Assembly (NCBI GenBank): GCA_009667805.1
Contig: CM019063.1
Location: 190,770,661 to 190,834,660 of the forward strand
Direction: 5' to 3'
Source: Leptobrachium leishanense
Taxonomy: Eukaryota > Chordata > Amphibia > Anura > Megophryidae
Length of the DNA stretch: 64,000 nt
The notes below the pieces were generated by a model. It saw only the letters and a program-made list of their open reading frames with translations, was not told the DNA's origin and did not search any database. A program made the translations under genes and the position numbers. Positions 1 to 12,530 of this stretch are shown piece after piece. Numbering within the stretch: position 1 is the first letter of the stretch; each line of letters opens with the position of its first letter.

Positions 1-1738
1 TGAAGAGATTCAACAGTTATTCCTCCCTACTAAACATAGGGAGAGTGTGCTGCGATCACTACATGATGAGCATGGACATTTGGGTGCAGAGAGAACTTTT
101 AAGCTGGTGCGAGATAGGTTCTATTGCCTTGTATGAGGGCTGAAGTAGAAAGCTATTGTCATTCCTGTCTGAGGTGTATTCAGAGAAAGACTCTACCGAC
201 CCGAACTGCTCCAATGAGCCATCTGCAGAGCCAGGGACCCATGGATTTGGTGTGTGCATTGACTTCTTGTGCTTAGAGCCGGATGCTAGTGGGCAAGGAA
301 CATTCTAATAGTGACTGATCATTTCACTCGTTACGCCCAAGCTTTTTCCACGAAAGATCAACGCGCTCCGACTGTAGCCAAGGTGTTGATGGAAAAGTTC
401 TTTGTTCACTACGGACTACCAAGGAGGATACACTCTGATCAGGGTAGAGACTTTGAAAGCAGACTGGTGGGGCAGTTGTTAGAGCTGTTGGGAATCCAAA
501 AGACCCGAACCACACCATATCACCCTCAAGGTGATGCTCAGCCTGAAAGGTTTAATCGCACATTGCTAAACATGCTGGGGACCTTGTCGAATGTGGAGAA
601 GCAGAGTTGGAGTCGTCACATAGCTACTCTAGTGCATGCATATAACAGTACGGAGAGCGATGCAACTGGATATTCACCGTACCGTCTTATGTTCGGAAGA
701 GAGGCTCGACTGCCGGTTGATTTGGCATTTGGGTTATCTCTAGACCAGACGTCAGTAGCTTCCATAGAAACTACGTGGATAGACTTCGAAAAAATTTGGC
801 TTCTGCATTTGAACAGGCCCGGTTGACCTCGGGAAACAGGGAGCAAAGAAACAAAAGGAACTATGACTTGAAGGTCCGGATACAAGATCTACAACCCGGT
901 GATAGGGTCCTATTGAAGAACTTGGGTGTTGCTGCAAGACACAAGTTGGCAGATAGGTGGAGTTCCCAGGTTTACATTGTCTGCAAACAGCTACCAGGTC
1001 TACCAGTGTATCAGATTCGCCCGGATGGAAAGGCTGGGCCTCTCAAGAACTGGCACCGGAATCATTTGTTACCTTTGAGGGAGGCTGTGAGAATGCCAGT
1101 TGGGGATGAACCGCCTCTGCCAAATCCGCCTGTTCCATGTGTGCCTCCTGTTACCCGGTCTCAACAGACTCGGGTTGTCGAAGAGAGCGAAAGGGACAGT
1201 GAGGAAGAAAGTTTCTGTCTGAACTGGATACGTTCACCGGAGCCTGAAGAGATTACCTCAGTTCCTGAACGATGGGAGAGTAATTTGAGGCCTGAAGCTC
1301 CTGAATTCTTGTTGGAAGTCCCTGAGACTGTTGATATCCCTGAGCCTCTTGAATTTCAGTTGGAAGTCCCTGAGGCTGTGGGGATCCCGGTAGCTCCGGA
1401 AGCTTATTCAGGTGATTACAGTTCTATGCCTTCACTGGAGGGATCATACTCTGAAGAAACGTCTGCTCCAGTGATAGAGAGAAGAATTGAGCGAGACGCC
1501 TATAGTACTTCCACCTGAAGAGGAACTGATTGAGCCAGAACCAAAACGCTCTGTTCGACCGCCCCAACGACTCACCTACGACTCACCAGGACATAGCACT
1601 GAAGAGGCCATCACCACGGTGCGGAGGTTGCCCGAAGTGTCTGCTATGCTAGCTGAGGTAGCCCAAAATATGAGTCAACTTGAGGAAGTGTTCCTAACCC
1701 ACTGCCTGTATGCTGCTGAACCTGTACACGTTGTGTAA
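1..1738 (+). pseudogene. Ty3/gypsy retrotransposon pol, integrase end (broken)
   Basis: This is the 3' part of a pol gene whose integrase would insert element cDNA into the chromosome. Bases 2-180 encode a histidine/cysteine zinc finger (HDEHGHLG, then CHSCLRC). The DDE core lies at 311-826: D in VTDHFT, D in HSDQGRDF and E in QPERFNR, followed by the usual YHPQ and YNST motifs. The basic C-terminal domain continues at about 775-1100 (QPGDRVLLKN, NWHRNHLLPL), then comes an acidic tail ending at 1738 with a KRSVRPPQRLTYD segment typical of vertebrate gypsy elements. The frame shifts near 115, 265, 780 and 1490, so no intact protein can be made. There is no env-like sequence after it. The 5' part of the element lies left of the window. 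The family call is firm; the exact lineage is not resolved. Confidence 0.9.
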
Positions 1739-1805
1739 ATTGTATTTAAATATTGTGGAAATGTAATGTAACTGTTGTACCTCCTTGGAGAGACCCAGAA
1801 GTTTT

Positions 1806-1817
1806 AGGAGGGGAGAG
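1806..1817 (+). other. Polypurine tract of the outer gypsy element
   Basis: An uninterrupted purine run (AGGAGGGGAGAG) sits directly before the TG of the LTR, the position expected for the plus-strand DNA primer. Confidence 0.8.
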
Positions 1818-1956
1818 TGTAGCGCTGTGGTAAAATCTTGCTGTGGCAGTACCTATTTTTGGCCACAAGATGGAGACTGTCGCGATCAGAGATACTGGAT
1901 ATTGGGACTACAATGCCCGGCATGCTTTGCGAGAAGACAGGAAGTGGGTGGGGACT

Positions 1957-2591
1957 TGTCAGGGTTGCACATAGCGAAGGTAGTGTTGGAACCAATATGC
2001 AAGACGTACCTTGTCAAGAAGCGGTGGGAGAGCTGAGTGATATCTGCAGGTGTTGCAGGTGCACCGCAGGCAGCGTAATCGGTATTCCAGGCAGAGGTCG
2101 AAGGAGTAAAGCAGGCAGCGTAATCGGTATTCCAGGCAGAGGTCGAAGGAGTAAAGCAGGCAGCGTAATCGGTATTCCAGGCAGAGGTCGGAGGAGTAAA
2201 GCAGGCAGCGTAATCGGTATTCCAGGCAGAGGTCGAAGGAGTAAAGCAGGCAGCGTAATCGGTATTCCAGGCAAAAGGTCAGGATCACGGTCAATGGTAA
2301 CAAAGATTCTCTTGCAACAGACTAGAATAAACTAGTACCGAACTCTTGGACAAGCGACTCTTTATGGGGAACCTCCGGGGCAGTCTCTGATGACGTGTGC
2401 GCCGCCGTCAGCTGTTCTAAGCACTCCGGCGTCTCGCGCTCGCTGTTAGCCCGGAAAGGCGCGCACATGCGCGGTCCACTCCGCATCCTGGCCACGAGGG
2501 AGGAGGAATGATGAACGCCACGAGCGCCGTGATGCCCGCCAACGCCCGGGACTGGAGCACCGTCCAGGGGTTGCGGTAGGAAACCCTGACA
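1957..2591 (-). repeat. 3' LTR of the inner chromovirus
   Basis: 635 bp, nearly identical to 3639-4273. Differences seen include one substitution near 2302, one in the tandem array, and a pair of single-base indels near 2483-2495. Confidence 0.92.
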
Positions 2592-2603
2592 GAGCCCCCC
2601 AAC
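2592..2603 (-). other. Polypurine tract of the inner chromovirus
   Basis: The minus strand reads GTTGGGGGGCTC directly before the 3' LTR start at 2591. Confidence 0.7.
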
Positions 2604-2936
2604 AAGACGACCCCTCCGGGGGCGTGTCGGATGAGCCGCGTGGAAAGCTTCAACAAGATCAGGAGCGTGGACATCAGCGGCAGAAACCCAGGAGTCCTCC
2701 TCAGGACCATAGCCAGTCCAGTGAACTAGATATTCTAGGCGACGACGTCGAAAACGAGAATCCAATATCTCTTGTACTTCATACTCATCCTCGGATACAG
2801 CCACCACAGGACTGGACGAGAAGGGGTGCGACCAGGGAACGGATCCGGATTCGACGGATGAGGAGAGATACATGGAACACCGGGTGGACTTTGTACTCAA
2901 ACGGGCAGGCGTAGTCTTACTGCTTGAGGACGACAC
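2600..2936 (-). pseudogene. Chromodomain and integrase tail of the chromovirus
   Basis: The minus strand encodes [22 protein letters not shown] and [11 protein letters not shown], the core of a chromodomain of the type found at the C-terminus of chromoviral integrases, where it guides insertion to chromatin marks. Just before it, in another frame, is a fragment of the integrase end ([12 protein letters not shown]), so a frameshift separates the two. The chromodomain frame stays open through the polypurine tract into the LTR as far as 2322. The catalytic integrase core is absent. Confidence 0.88.
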
Positions 2937-2943
2937 AACTCTG

Positions 2944-3621
2944 TCAATCGGAAAGGACCAAAAAGCGAGGCCCCAATTTACGTGAAGGGCAATTAAGCGT
3001 CACATGCTTGGAGGACAGCCCTTTCCTGAATTGGGCTATAAGAGCTGGTTCATTCCATTCTGACTCAAGGGCCAAGTGTTTGAAATCTGTGATATATTCT
3101 TCCACGTCATTTCTCCCTTGTTTTAGGTTGTCAAGAGCCAGAGCCGCGTTTGTTGTCCGGTGAGGGTCGTCATACATTTCCTCCATGGCTTCATAGAAAG
3201 TGCTCCAACTGTTTAACACGGGATTGTGGGTTCGTAACAGATGATGAGCCCATCGTTGAGGCCGCCCGACCAGTAACGATATCACGGATCTGACTCGTGC
3301 GAAGTCAGTATTGTAGGTCCGTCTTTGGAGGGAGAACATTTATCTGACAAGACGTTATAAAGCAACGAAATTGTTTTCTATCACCGTCGAATTTCTCGGG
3401 TGTGATACGTAGGGTTCTGGACCTGTAGCGGTGTTATCCAGCGGGTGTTGGAGGCTCGACCATAGACCGTGGGGTACCGCTGCTTGTCAGTCCTTGTTCC
3501 AGACGCTCTTGATGTACCTGCATCGCTGTTGATTAGCTTCCAAGGCCTGTACGGATTGAGTCAGTATATGGAGCTGTTGAGCGATGGCGGCTAAAGTCTC
3601 TGGTACACTTGCTGGTTCCAT
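2944..3621 (-). pseudogene. Chromovirus gag, frameshifted
   Basis: The likely start codon is at 3621 (MEPASVPETLAAIAQQ), 18 bases inside the 5' LTR. After a stop and frameshifts the reading resumes as PEKFDGDRKQF, then an open stretch at 2944-3339 with RPQRWAHHLL, NSWSTFYEAM and VEEYITDFKHLA. These are characteristic of the capsid region of vertebrate sushi/chromovirus gag. The reading stops being gag near 2944, where the element is deleted into the end of pol. At least three lesions prevent a full product. Confidence 0.85.
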
Positions 3622-3626
3622 GATGG

Positions 3627-3637
3627 ACTAGTTTATT
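3627..3637 (-). other. Primer-binding site matching the element's own RNA 5' end
   Basis: One base inside the 5' LTR the minus strand reads AATAAACTAGT. It is perfectly complementary over 11 nt to ACTAGTTTATT in the LTR (4018-4008; also 2336-2326), placed about 30 bases after a TATA-like box. In the yeast element Tf1 and its vertebrate sushi relatives, the first 11 nt of the RNA fold back and prime reverse transcription in this way instead of a tRNA. Confidence 0.75.
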
Positions 3638-3747
3638 ATGTCAGGGTTGCACATAGCGAAGGTAGTGTTGGAACCAATATGCAAGACGTACCTTGTCAAG
3701 AAGCGGTGGGAGAGCTGAGTGATATCTGCAGGTGTTGCAGGTGCACC

Positions 3748-3955
3748 GCAGGCAGCGTAATCGGTATTCCAGGCAGAGGTCGAAGGAGTAAAGCAGGCAG
3801 CGTAATCGGTATTCCAGGCAGAGGTCGAAGGAGTAAAGCAGGCAGCGTAATCGGTATTCCAGGCAGAGGTCGGAGGAGTAAAGCAGGCAGCGTAATCGGT
3901 ATTCCAGGCAGAGGTCGAAGGAGTAAAGCGGGCAGCGTAATCGGTATTCCAGGCA
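3748..3955 (-). repeat. 45-bp tandem repeat in the LTR (matching copy at 2066-2273)
   Basis: About 4.6 copies of a 45-bp unit containing GGCAGCGTAATCGGTATTCC occur in each LTR. Because 45 is a multiple of three, the array gives open frames on both strands with a 15-residue period. Those frames are an artefact of the repeat and not genes. The array lies in the transcribed R-U5 part if the RNA starts at 4018. Confidence 0.9.
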
Positions 3956-4041
3956 AAAGGTCAGGATCACGGTCAATGGTAACAGAGATTCTCTTGCAAC
4001 AGACTAGAATAAACTAGTACCGAACTCTTGGACAAGCGACT

Positions 4042-4048
4042 CTTTATG
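4042..4048 (-). promoter_or_regulatory. TATA-like box of the chromovirus LTR
   Basis: The minus strand reads CATAAAG 30 bases before ACTAGTTTATT at 4018, the correct spacing for an RNA polymerase II start at 4018. The start is inferred from this spacing together with the self-primer match. Confidence 0.5.
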
Positions 4049-5231
4049 GGGAACCTCCGGGGCAGTCTCTGATGACGTGTGCGCCGCCGTCAGCTGTTCT
4101 AAGCACTCCGGCGTCTCGCGCTCGCTGTTAGCCCGGAAAGGCGCGCACATGCGCGGTCCACTACCGCATCCTGGCACGAGGGAGGAGGAATGATGAACGC
4201 CACGAGCGCCGTGATGCCCGCCAACGCCCGGGACTGGAGCACCGTCCAGGGGTTGCGGTAGGAAACCCTGACAGGACTGGAGACTTACATCCTCTGCCTC
4301 GTGGAGAAAGTGCCAGAGCGCGCCAGGGAAGGAAGAGAGCAGACGCATCGAAGAGATCACGAGAGGGCCTAGGCCAGAGACCACCAGAGACCAAGAAGAG
4401 ACCAAGAGAGACCTGTTGGTCCAGAGAGGACCACCCAAGCTGAGGAGGAAGAAGACCCGCCGGGATCCAGGCATTGCTGCAGACCGGAGGAATCGAACGG
4501 AGAGCAGGCGGTGAGCTGGAAAAGCTGTGTGGAGTCAGACAACGGATCGGGCCGCTAGTATCCCCCAGTCAAAATCGGGTGGAGAGACGTCCTGGGTCAG
4601 CGGAGCCTAAAGAAATCGTCGGATGGGTGAGAGGCCTCCAAGGCTGTTTTATGATTAAAGGACGCTCTGCTGTTTTCTCTTTAAAGTCCACAGGGCCCCA
4701 ACTGACTAGTCGAAGACCTTCCTTTAATAAACTCACTGGCCAGTTGAAACATACCGGGTACCACACATACACAGATACACTTTTCACATTCTGGGACTTA
4801 ACCTGTGCAGGACTCATTTCCTTTGCGAATCGGAACGGGGGTTAAAGACAAAGATTACGTTCGAATACATTTTTCTCTTTTCCGCTGCGCGTTTGCCGTA
4901 ATACGAAGGGATTGTATGTTTGGGGTTTTGCTACGTGTCCCTTTTTCTGAACTATTGGGAAATTGCATTTGTTTTATGTTCGGTTGCGAATATTTTATTT
5001 TCCGAAATACGAAGCCTCGTGTTTCGTTTTCTTTTCCGCTACACGTTTTACCGGGATACGAAAATACTGTAATAATACTTGTGAGTACCGTGTCTCAACA
5101 TCTGCTCAAATATTTTAGTAAACTATATAAATATAAAAACTCACAACTGTGTTGGAGTATATTTATTCCCTAGTGCGGGGAGACTGACCCGTGGTTCATT
5201 TTCAGCGGCTCCTCCGGGAGTGAGCGCTACA

Positions 5232-5597
5232 CTTGTATATATACAGGGCTTTTTTTGAGGCTGTATGCGACGGTACACAGTACCAGCACCTCACCGCCAG
5301 CAGACCATTACTTTTCTTCTTATTCGACAGTTCCAGTATCGGACTCTGGGAGTCTAAATCCGGAGCTTTCTGGTCAGCGGTGGCGCTGTAGTGTGCCTCC
5401 CACACTCGTAACACGAACCTGGGAACTGCACGCTACATTGGTGCCACCCCCTCTCGCGTGACCTGCGAGATTCACCTTGGCGGGTCACCTGACCCACTAA
5501 CATGACATCACACACGCGAGAAGAGGAGGCACCAGCTCTGAAGACGAGAGCGGAGCCAACATGGGGGAGCAGCCGAGGCACAATCTGGCGATTAGCG
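5232..5597. other. Unclassified sequence between the gypsy LTR and a minisatellite
   Basis: No conserved protein, splice pattern or paired termini seen. The GC content is somewhat higher than in the neighbouring AT-rich repeats. It is probably repeat-derived, without a partner end in the window. Confidence 0.4.
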
Positions 5598-5905
5598 ATG
5601 GGGGGGGACCTGCCTAGTTTTAAAAACGGGACCAGCCTAGTTTAAAAAACGGAACCTGCCTAGTTAAAAAAACGGGGACCTGCTTAGTTTAAAAAAACAG
5701 GGACATGCCTAGTTTTAAAAAATGGGACCTGCTTAGTTTTAAAAAAACGGGACCTGCCAAGTTTAAAACAATGGGGACATGCCTAGAAACAAAAAACAGC
5801 ACCTGCCTAGTTAAAAAAATGTGGACCTGCCTAGTTTAAAAAAAACAGGGACCCGCCTAGTTTTAATAAAAGGGACCTGCCTAGTTTAAAAAAAATGAGG
5901 GGTTG
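5598..5905. repeat. 24-bp minisatellite
   Basis: About 12 degenerate units built on GGACCTGCCTAGTTTAAAAA; starts of the CCTGCCTAG core recur every 22-26 bases. Non-coding. Confidence 0.9.
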
Positions 5906-6104
5906 CGATCGTCGGGGGTTGCTGCATCTCTTGTGCAGGGATGACGTCCTTGGCAGTCAGTACTGGCCACCCTTTCTGGGTGAGAGCAGGCTGATTTGCA
6001 TATGGAGCATTTGTCCCTGTAATGGCACAATCACGAAGAACTTGAGATTTTTACAGGCATCGTGATTATTTTCTATTTGGAGAGCCATGTGTGTCATCTA
6101 CATA

Positions 6105-7731
<1,627 letters not shown>

Positions 7732-8263
7732 TATTATACAATACAAAAGTCACCTCCTGGATTTAACTAAGTAAATAGGTAAGAGCTTTGCATTGGATCA
7801 TGCAAATGATTAATATGTTTCAGCAGGCAAAAGATTAGCTCAGCTGACTCCCTGAATATACCAAATGAACAGGTTTTTCCATCACTGGCATGTTCCAAGC
7901 AGGGCCGGGTTTATAATTAGGGATGAGCTGTTCGGTTCGATTGGTTCGGAGTTCGATTCGAACATCGCCTGTTCGCATGTTCGCGAACTACGAACATTTC
8001 CGCGTGTTCGCCAAATGTTCGCCCACAATGCACCACAATGCACTTTTCCACTGGCCTGAAGCTTGTAATTGGCTACAGCCTTGCACCTGACCAAAGGTCA
8101 GGTGCAAGACAGGTGCAAGACTATGCCAATCACGGCTCAGAGTGCTGATTGGGCAAATTTTGCCCAATCATGGGCTCACAGAGCTAAGTCCCGCAGCACA
8201 CTATATAAGGCTTCACACAGCCTTCAGCACGTGATTTTTGAGAGGAGATTGTTGTGTTAGTGT

Positions 8264-9190
8264 GTGTTCTCACTGCCAGTCTGCCAGCAGCTATTGGGGG
8301 GGGGGGGTCTCATTTATACAAAATATCTGGGAAATGTTCTAATCTTTGTGTTCTCACTGTCACCAACTATTTTGGGGGTCAGTCATTTATACAAAATATC
8401 TGGGAATTGTTGTAATCTTTGTGTTCTCACTGCCACCAGCAATTGTGGGGGTCTCATTTCTACAAATATCTGGAAATTGTTCTAATCTTTGTGTTCTCAC
8501 TGCCACCAGCAATTTTGGGGGTCAGTCATTTATACAAAATATCTGGGAATTGTTGTAATCTTTGTGTTCTCACTGCCACCAGCAATTGTGGGGGTCTCAT
8601 TTCTACAAAATATCTGGGAACTGTTCTAATCTTTGTGTTCTCACTGCCACCAGCAATTTTGGGGGTCAGTCATTTATATAAAATATCTGGGAATTGTTCT
8701 AATCTTTGTGTTCTCACTGCCACCAGCAATTGTGGGGGTCAGTCATTTATACAAAATATCTGGGAATTGTTCTAATCTTTGTGTTCTCACTGCCACCAGC
8801 AATTTTGGGGGTTTCATTTCTACGAAATATCTGGGAATTGTTCTAATCTGTGTGTTCTCACTGCCACCCATCAGGGGGTTTTGGTGATTTATAGGAGGTT
8901 TCTGGGAATTGTAATCTGTGTCTTCTCACTGCCAGCTATCAGGGGTCTCACTGTCTTGTAGGTGGTTTCTGGGAATTGTAATCTGTGTCTTGTCACTGTT
9001 GCCAGCTATCAGGGGGTCCTATCAGGGGGTCTCACTGTCTTGTAGGTGGTTTCTGGGAATTGTAATTTGTGTCTTGTCACTGCCACCCATCAGGGGGTCT
9101 CACTGATTTATAGGAGGTTTCTGGGAATTGTAATCTGTGTCTTGTCACTGGCTGCCAGCTATCAGGGTGTCTCACTGAGTTATACCAGAG
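8264..9190 (+). repeat. 73-bp tandem array inside the hAT element
   Basis: Eight or so units of about 73 bp (TGTTCTCACTGCCACCAGCA, then ATATCTGGGAATTG) run to about 8870. They are followed by diverged units with a TATCAGGGGGTCTC variant up to about 9190. Short open frames recurring every 73 bases are repeat artefacts. Confidence 0.93.
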
Positions 9191-9308
9191 TTCTGGAAAT
9201 ATTTAATCTTTATACCAGAGTTAAATCAGAGTTCTGCAGCATATCTCCAATTTTTATAACAGAGTTGAATCAGAGTTCTGTATATCTTTAATCTATATAT
9301 CACTCACC

Positions 9309-12300
9309 ATGTCAGAAAGACCAAAAAGGACAGGCAGACGCTCCCAGGCACAGATAAGAGGGCAAGCAGCATCTGTGTCGGAAGGCTGTGCCTCTGGTCG
9401 TCGTGGACGTGGTGCATCCTCTGCAGGGGCACACTTGTCCTTTCTAACTGGTGCTGGCCGTCTTAAGCAGCAGCAACATACAGAGGATTTGGTGGATTGG
9501 CTAACCAGGCCATCCTCATCCTCCCAGTCCTCTGCCAGCCAGGCTTGTAGTGCTTTACAGTCCACCTCAGCTGCCAAAGCATCTAATGCAGCCTCCATGT
9601 CCACAGCTACTCCTGCCGTAGCCTCACTATCACACACAGAGGAGTCAGCTGAATTGTTTGACTACAATGACAGTGACTTGCTGCTTGAGGATGCGCAACT
9701 ACAGTGCTCTGATTCAATCTCTGAGGTTGAGGAAGGGAGTATAGTCAACCTAGAGTAAGGGGGTGCCAGTGATGACACACAAATAACTGGCACTCATGTT
9801 GCCCCAGCAGCTGCAGCATACTGCCAAGTTGGCTCCTGTGACGAGGAGATAGGGGGTGATGACAATGATGATGAGGTCACTGACTCCACCTGGATGCCTG
9901 ATCGAACAGAGGAGTCAAGTGAGGAGGAGGCACAACAAACACGAGGCACAACGTCCCCTATGACCAACCGTAGCACTAGCCAGTCCAAGGCATCAGATGC
10001 CAGAGCTGCTCAGGTGCAGAGCGCTGTTGTCTCAAAGCACACATCCAGGAACTCTTCTGTCTGGGAGTTCTTTAAGAAATGTGCAGCAGAACGCACCGTT
10101 GCTATTTGTAATCTGTGTCAGATGAGGCTCAAGCATGGGAAAGACACCGGACGCTTGGGTACCACGTGCTTGAGGCGACATATGACCACCTGCCATGCAT
10201 CCTGTTGGCGCAAAACTTTGCGTAGGTCCTCCTCACCTGTCTCTACCCTCACTATATGTCCTGCCATGTCATTGACTCCAACCTCCACTGACAGGGATGA
10301 TGCTACAGTAATGGATGTACCAGGTCCTTCCTCACAATGTGACAGCATCCCATCAGCTGAAGATTTACGCAGTCAGATTATATTGCCCCAGCTGCTGCAG
10401 CGTAAGAAAAAATATAGTCCCAACCATCCCCAAGCACAGCGTCTAAATGCCAGCTTAGCAAAATTACTCGCATTACAGCTGCTGCCTTTCCAGCTGGTGG
10501 ACTCTGCTTCCTTCCGTGAATTTGCTGAAGGTGCTGTACCACAGTGGCAGGTTCCAAAACGCGGAAGGCCATTCCAGCACTATACCAGCACGTGGAAGAC
10601 AATGTTATGGAGTCATTGGGAAAGGCAGTCCGCAGCAAGGTGCATGTGACTTTAGACACATGGTCCAGCAAGCATGGACAGGGCCATTACATTTCCTTCA
10701 CGGCACACTGGGTAACTCTGATTGCAGCTGGGAGGGATCCAAGACGGGGCTCTGTGCTGGAGCTTGTTCATCCACCACGCCTCCAGAAAGCTGCTTGTAT
10801 GAGGTCTGTCTGCTCCACCACCACCTCTTCCTCCTCCTCCTCCTTCTCTGTCTCTGGCGAAGTGGCAGTTAAACTGACGCGTGACAGGGGCTACGCAATG
10901 GCTCAAGCAAAAAGATGCCATACTGTGCTTGAGCTGGTTTGCTTAGGGGACAGGAGCCACACCGGGCCAGAAATTCTGTCAGCTCTGCAGGGGCAGGTGC
11001 AGAGATGGTTAACACCACGCCAACTTGAGCTGGGAATGGTCGTCTGTGATAATGGCAGCAACCTTCTCTTTGCCCTACGCCTGGGTAAGTTGACGCATGT
11101 ACCATGCCTAGCACACATCCTAAATCTGGTGGTACAGCGTTTCCTAACCAGGTACCCAGGGCTGGCAGAGCTTCTCAGCCAGGCCAGAAAGGTCTGCAGC
11201 CACTTCAGATGGTCATTCCCAGCAAGTGTTCGCCTGGCAGAAATTCAAGGAGAATTCCACCTTCCCACAAACCGCCTGATCTGTGAAATGCCCACCAGGT
11301 GGAACTCGACATTGGCAATGCTGCAGCGTCTGCACAAGCAGCAGAGGGCCATCAACGAGTACCTGTGTGAGTATGGCACAAGGACAGGTTCAGGTCAACT
11401 TGGTTTGTTTTCCCCCCGCAGTGGCTGATGATCAAGGATGCATGCACTGTACTGTCACCATTTGAGGAGGCAACAAGGATGGTGAGCAGGGACAGTGCAT
11501 GCATCAGTGACACAATTCCTTTAGTGTTCCTGCTGGAGCACACTCTGCGGGGAATTATAGATGTGGCTCTTGAGGCAGAGCAGCAGGAGGAAGAGGAGGC
11601 TTTCCCTAGCTCTGAAGGCCCCAGTCTTTCCGCAGACAGCATTCCAGCGGGTCCTCCTCAGATCAGACAGGCGGAGGATGAGGAGGAGGAGGAATATTTA
11701 AGTAGTGGGGGCATTGAAGGTGGGGATTCCTCAAGGGAGGGTTTTGTGTGCCCAGAAACAAAAGGACTAGTACGTGGCTGGGAGGAAGAAGTGCACGATG
11801 GGGTCATCCTCATTGACCAGGAAGACTCGGAAGCTAATGCCACCTCCAACCTACGCTGCATGGGCTCCCTTATCCTGCAAATCCTGGTTGGCAAGCCTTC
11901 TTGATTCACGATACAAGGGTAAAGTTCCAGAGCTCATCCTGCCCGCACAGAGGGAGCACGGGGTGAAAAAACTTGAGGACGCTCTAAAGCGACACTTGTG
12001 TAACACCTTTCCAGGCACTGGTAGGTTACCAAGTGATGACACACGTGCTTCTGAGGCTGCGGATGATCAGAAGAATAGTGGTGAAGGCCGGGGCTGCTTG
12101 ACTGATGCCTTTTTACATTTTTTTAGTCCACGACGCCCAGGGACGTCAAATGTAGGCACCCATTGCCAGCGTCTTCACCGTATGGTGCAGGACTACCAAG
12201 GGGCAAGGGCAGACCTGGATACCTTTCCAGCAGATGATCCACTGGCTTACTGGGTGTTGAGATTGGATCACTGGCCAGAACTTAGCCAATATGCTATGCA

Positions 12301-12481
12301 GCTACTAGGCTGCCCTTCATCCAGCGTGCTTTCTGAAAGGACGTTCAGTGCCGCTGAAGGTTTTGTCACAGACAAAAGAGTGCATCTGTCCACCGACTCT
12401 GTAGACCGGCTGACCTTTATAAAAATGAATCAGTCCTGGATCAGCAGCTATCAATCCCCTGATGGTGACGTAACGGAATAG
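9309..12481 (+). pseudogene. hAT transposase with BED zinc finger (broken)
   Basis: The N-terminal serine-rich region (from 9309) is interrupted by TAA at 9756-9758. A BED zinc finger lies at about 10050-10197 (SVWEFFKKC, CNLC, then RRHMTTCH). Catalytic-region motifs follow: VTLDTWSSKHGQ, VVCDNGSNL, CLAHILNLV and EMPTRWNSTLAML. The hAT C-terminal dimerisation domain is at about 12230-12430 (DDPLAYWVLR, CPSSSVLSERTFSAAEG). Frames change near 10545-10640, in a C-run near 11415, and near 11890, so at least one stop and three frameshifts inactivate it. A BED-hAT of the Ac/Charlie type is the best match; host-domesticated ZBED genes are unlikely given the terminal repeats and lesions. Confidence 0.93.
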
Positions 12482-12530
12482 ATCGGGGATCTCTTCTGCA
12501 TTCACAAAACCTCCACCACTGAACTCTTCC

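Larger units (their letters stand above)
3639..4273 (-). repeat. 5' LTR of the inner chromovirus
   Basis: On the minus strand this copy starts at 4273 with TGTCAGGGTT and ends at 3639. It holds a TATA-like box, a likely RNA start at 4018 and a 45-bp tandem array downstream of that start. Same length as the partner copy at 1957-2591. Confidence 0.92.
1952..4278 (-). mobile_element. Internally deleted Ty3/gypsy chromovirus with Tf1/sushi-like self-priming signature
   Basis: Two 635-bp LTRs (1957-2591 and 3639-4273) begin TGTCAGGGTT and end AACCCTGACA, and the whole is flanked by a perfect GGACT duplication (1952-1956 and 4274-4278). Read on the minus strand the order is 5' LTR, primer-binding site, gag fragment, integrase tail with chromodomain, polypurine tract, 3' LTR. 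The LTRs differ at only a handful of positions, so the insertion is young. Protease, reverse transcriptase, RNase H and most of the integrase are missing: gag joins the pol end near 2940. It could move only with enzymes from a full-length relative. It sits in the LTR of an older gypsy element. Confidence 0.93.
1818..5231 (+). repeat. 3' LTR of the outer gypsy element, split by a younger insertion
   Basis: The LTR starts TGTAGCGCT right after the polypurine tract and ends AGCGCTACA, a perfect 9-bp inverted terminal repeat. Removing the 1957-4273 insertion and one GGACT copy leaves about 1.1 kb. An AATAAA lies near 4727 (TTTAATAAACTC). The matching 5' LTR is outside the window, so the flanking duplication cannot be checked. 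Confidence 0.8.

Noticed and set aside
2014..2335. Frames with a 15-residue repeat in the chromovirus LTR
   Set aside because: Explained by the 45-bp tandem array; the same frames occur in both LTR copies.
8264..9190. CRISPR-like array
   Set aside because: Units are contiguous tandem repeats without unique spacers, inside a eukaryotic hAT transposon.
11365..11422. Short intron in the hAT transposase (GTGAGT to CAG)
   Set aside because: Only about 55 bases, and the interval reads as normal hAT protein sequence (SGQLGLFSPR). A slip in the C-run explains the frame change better.
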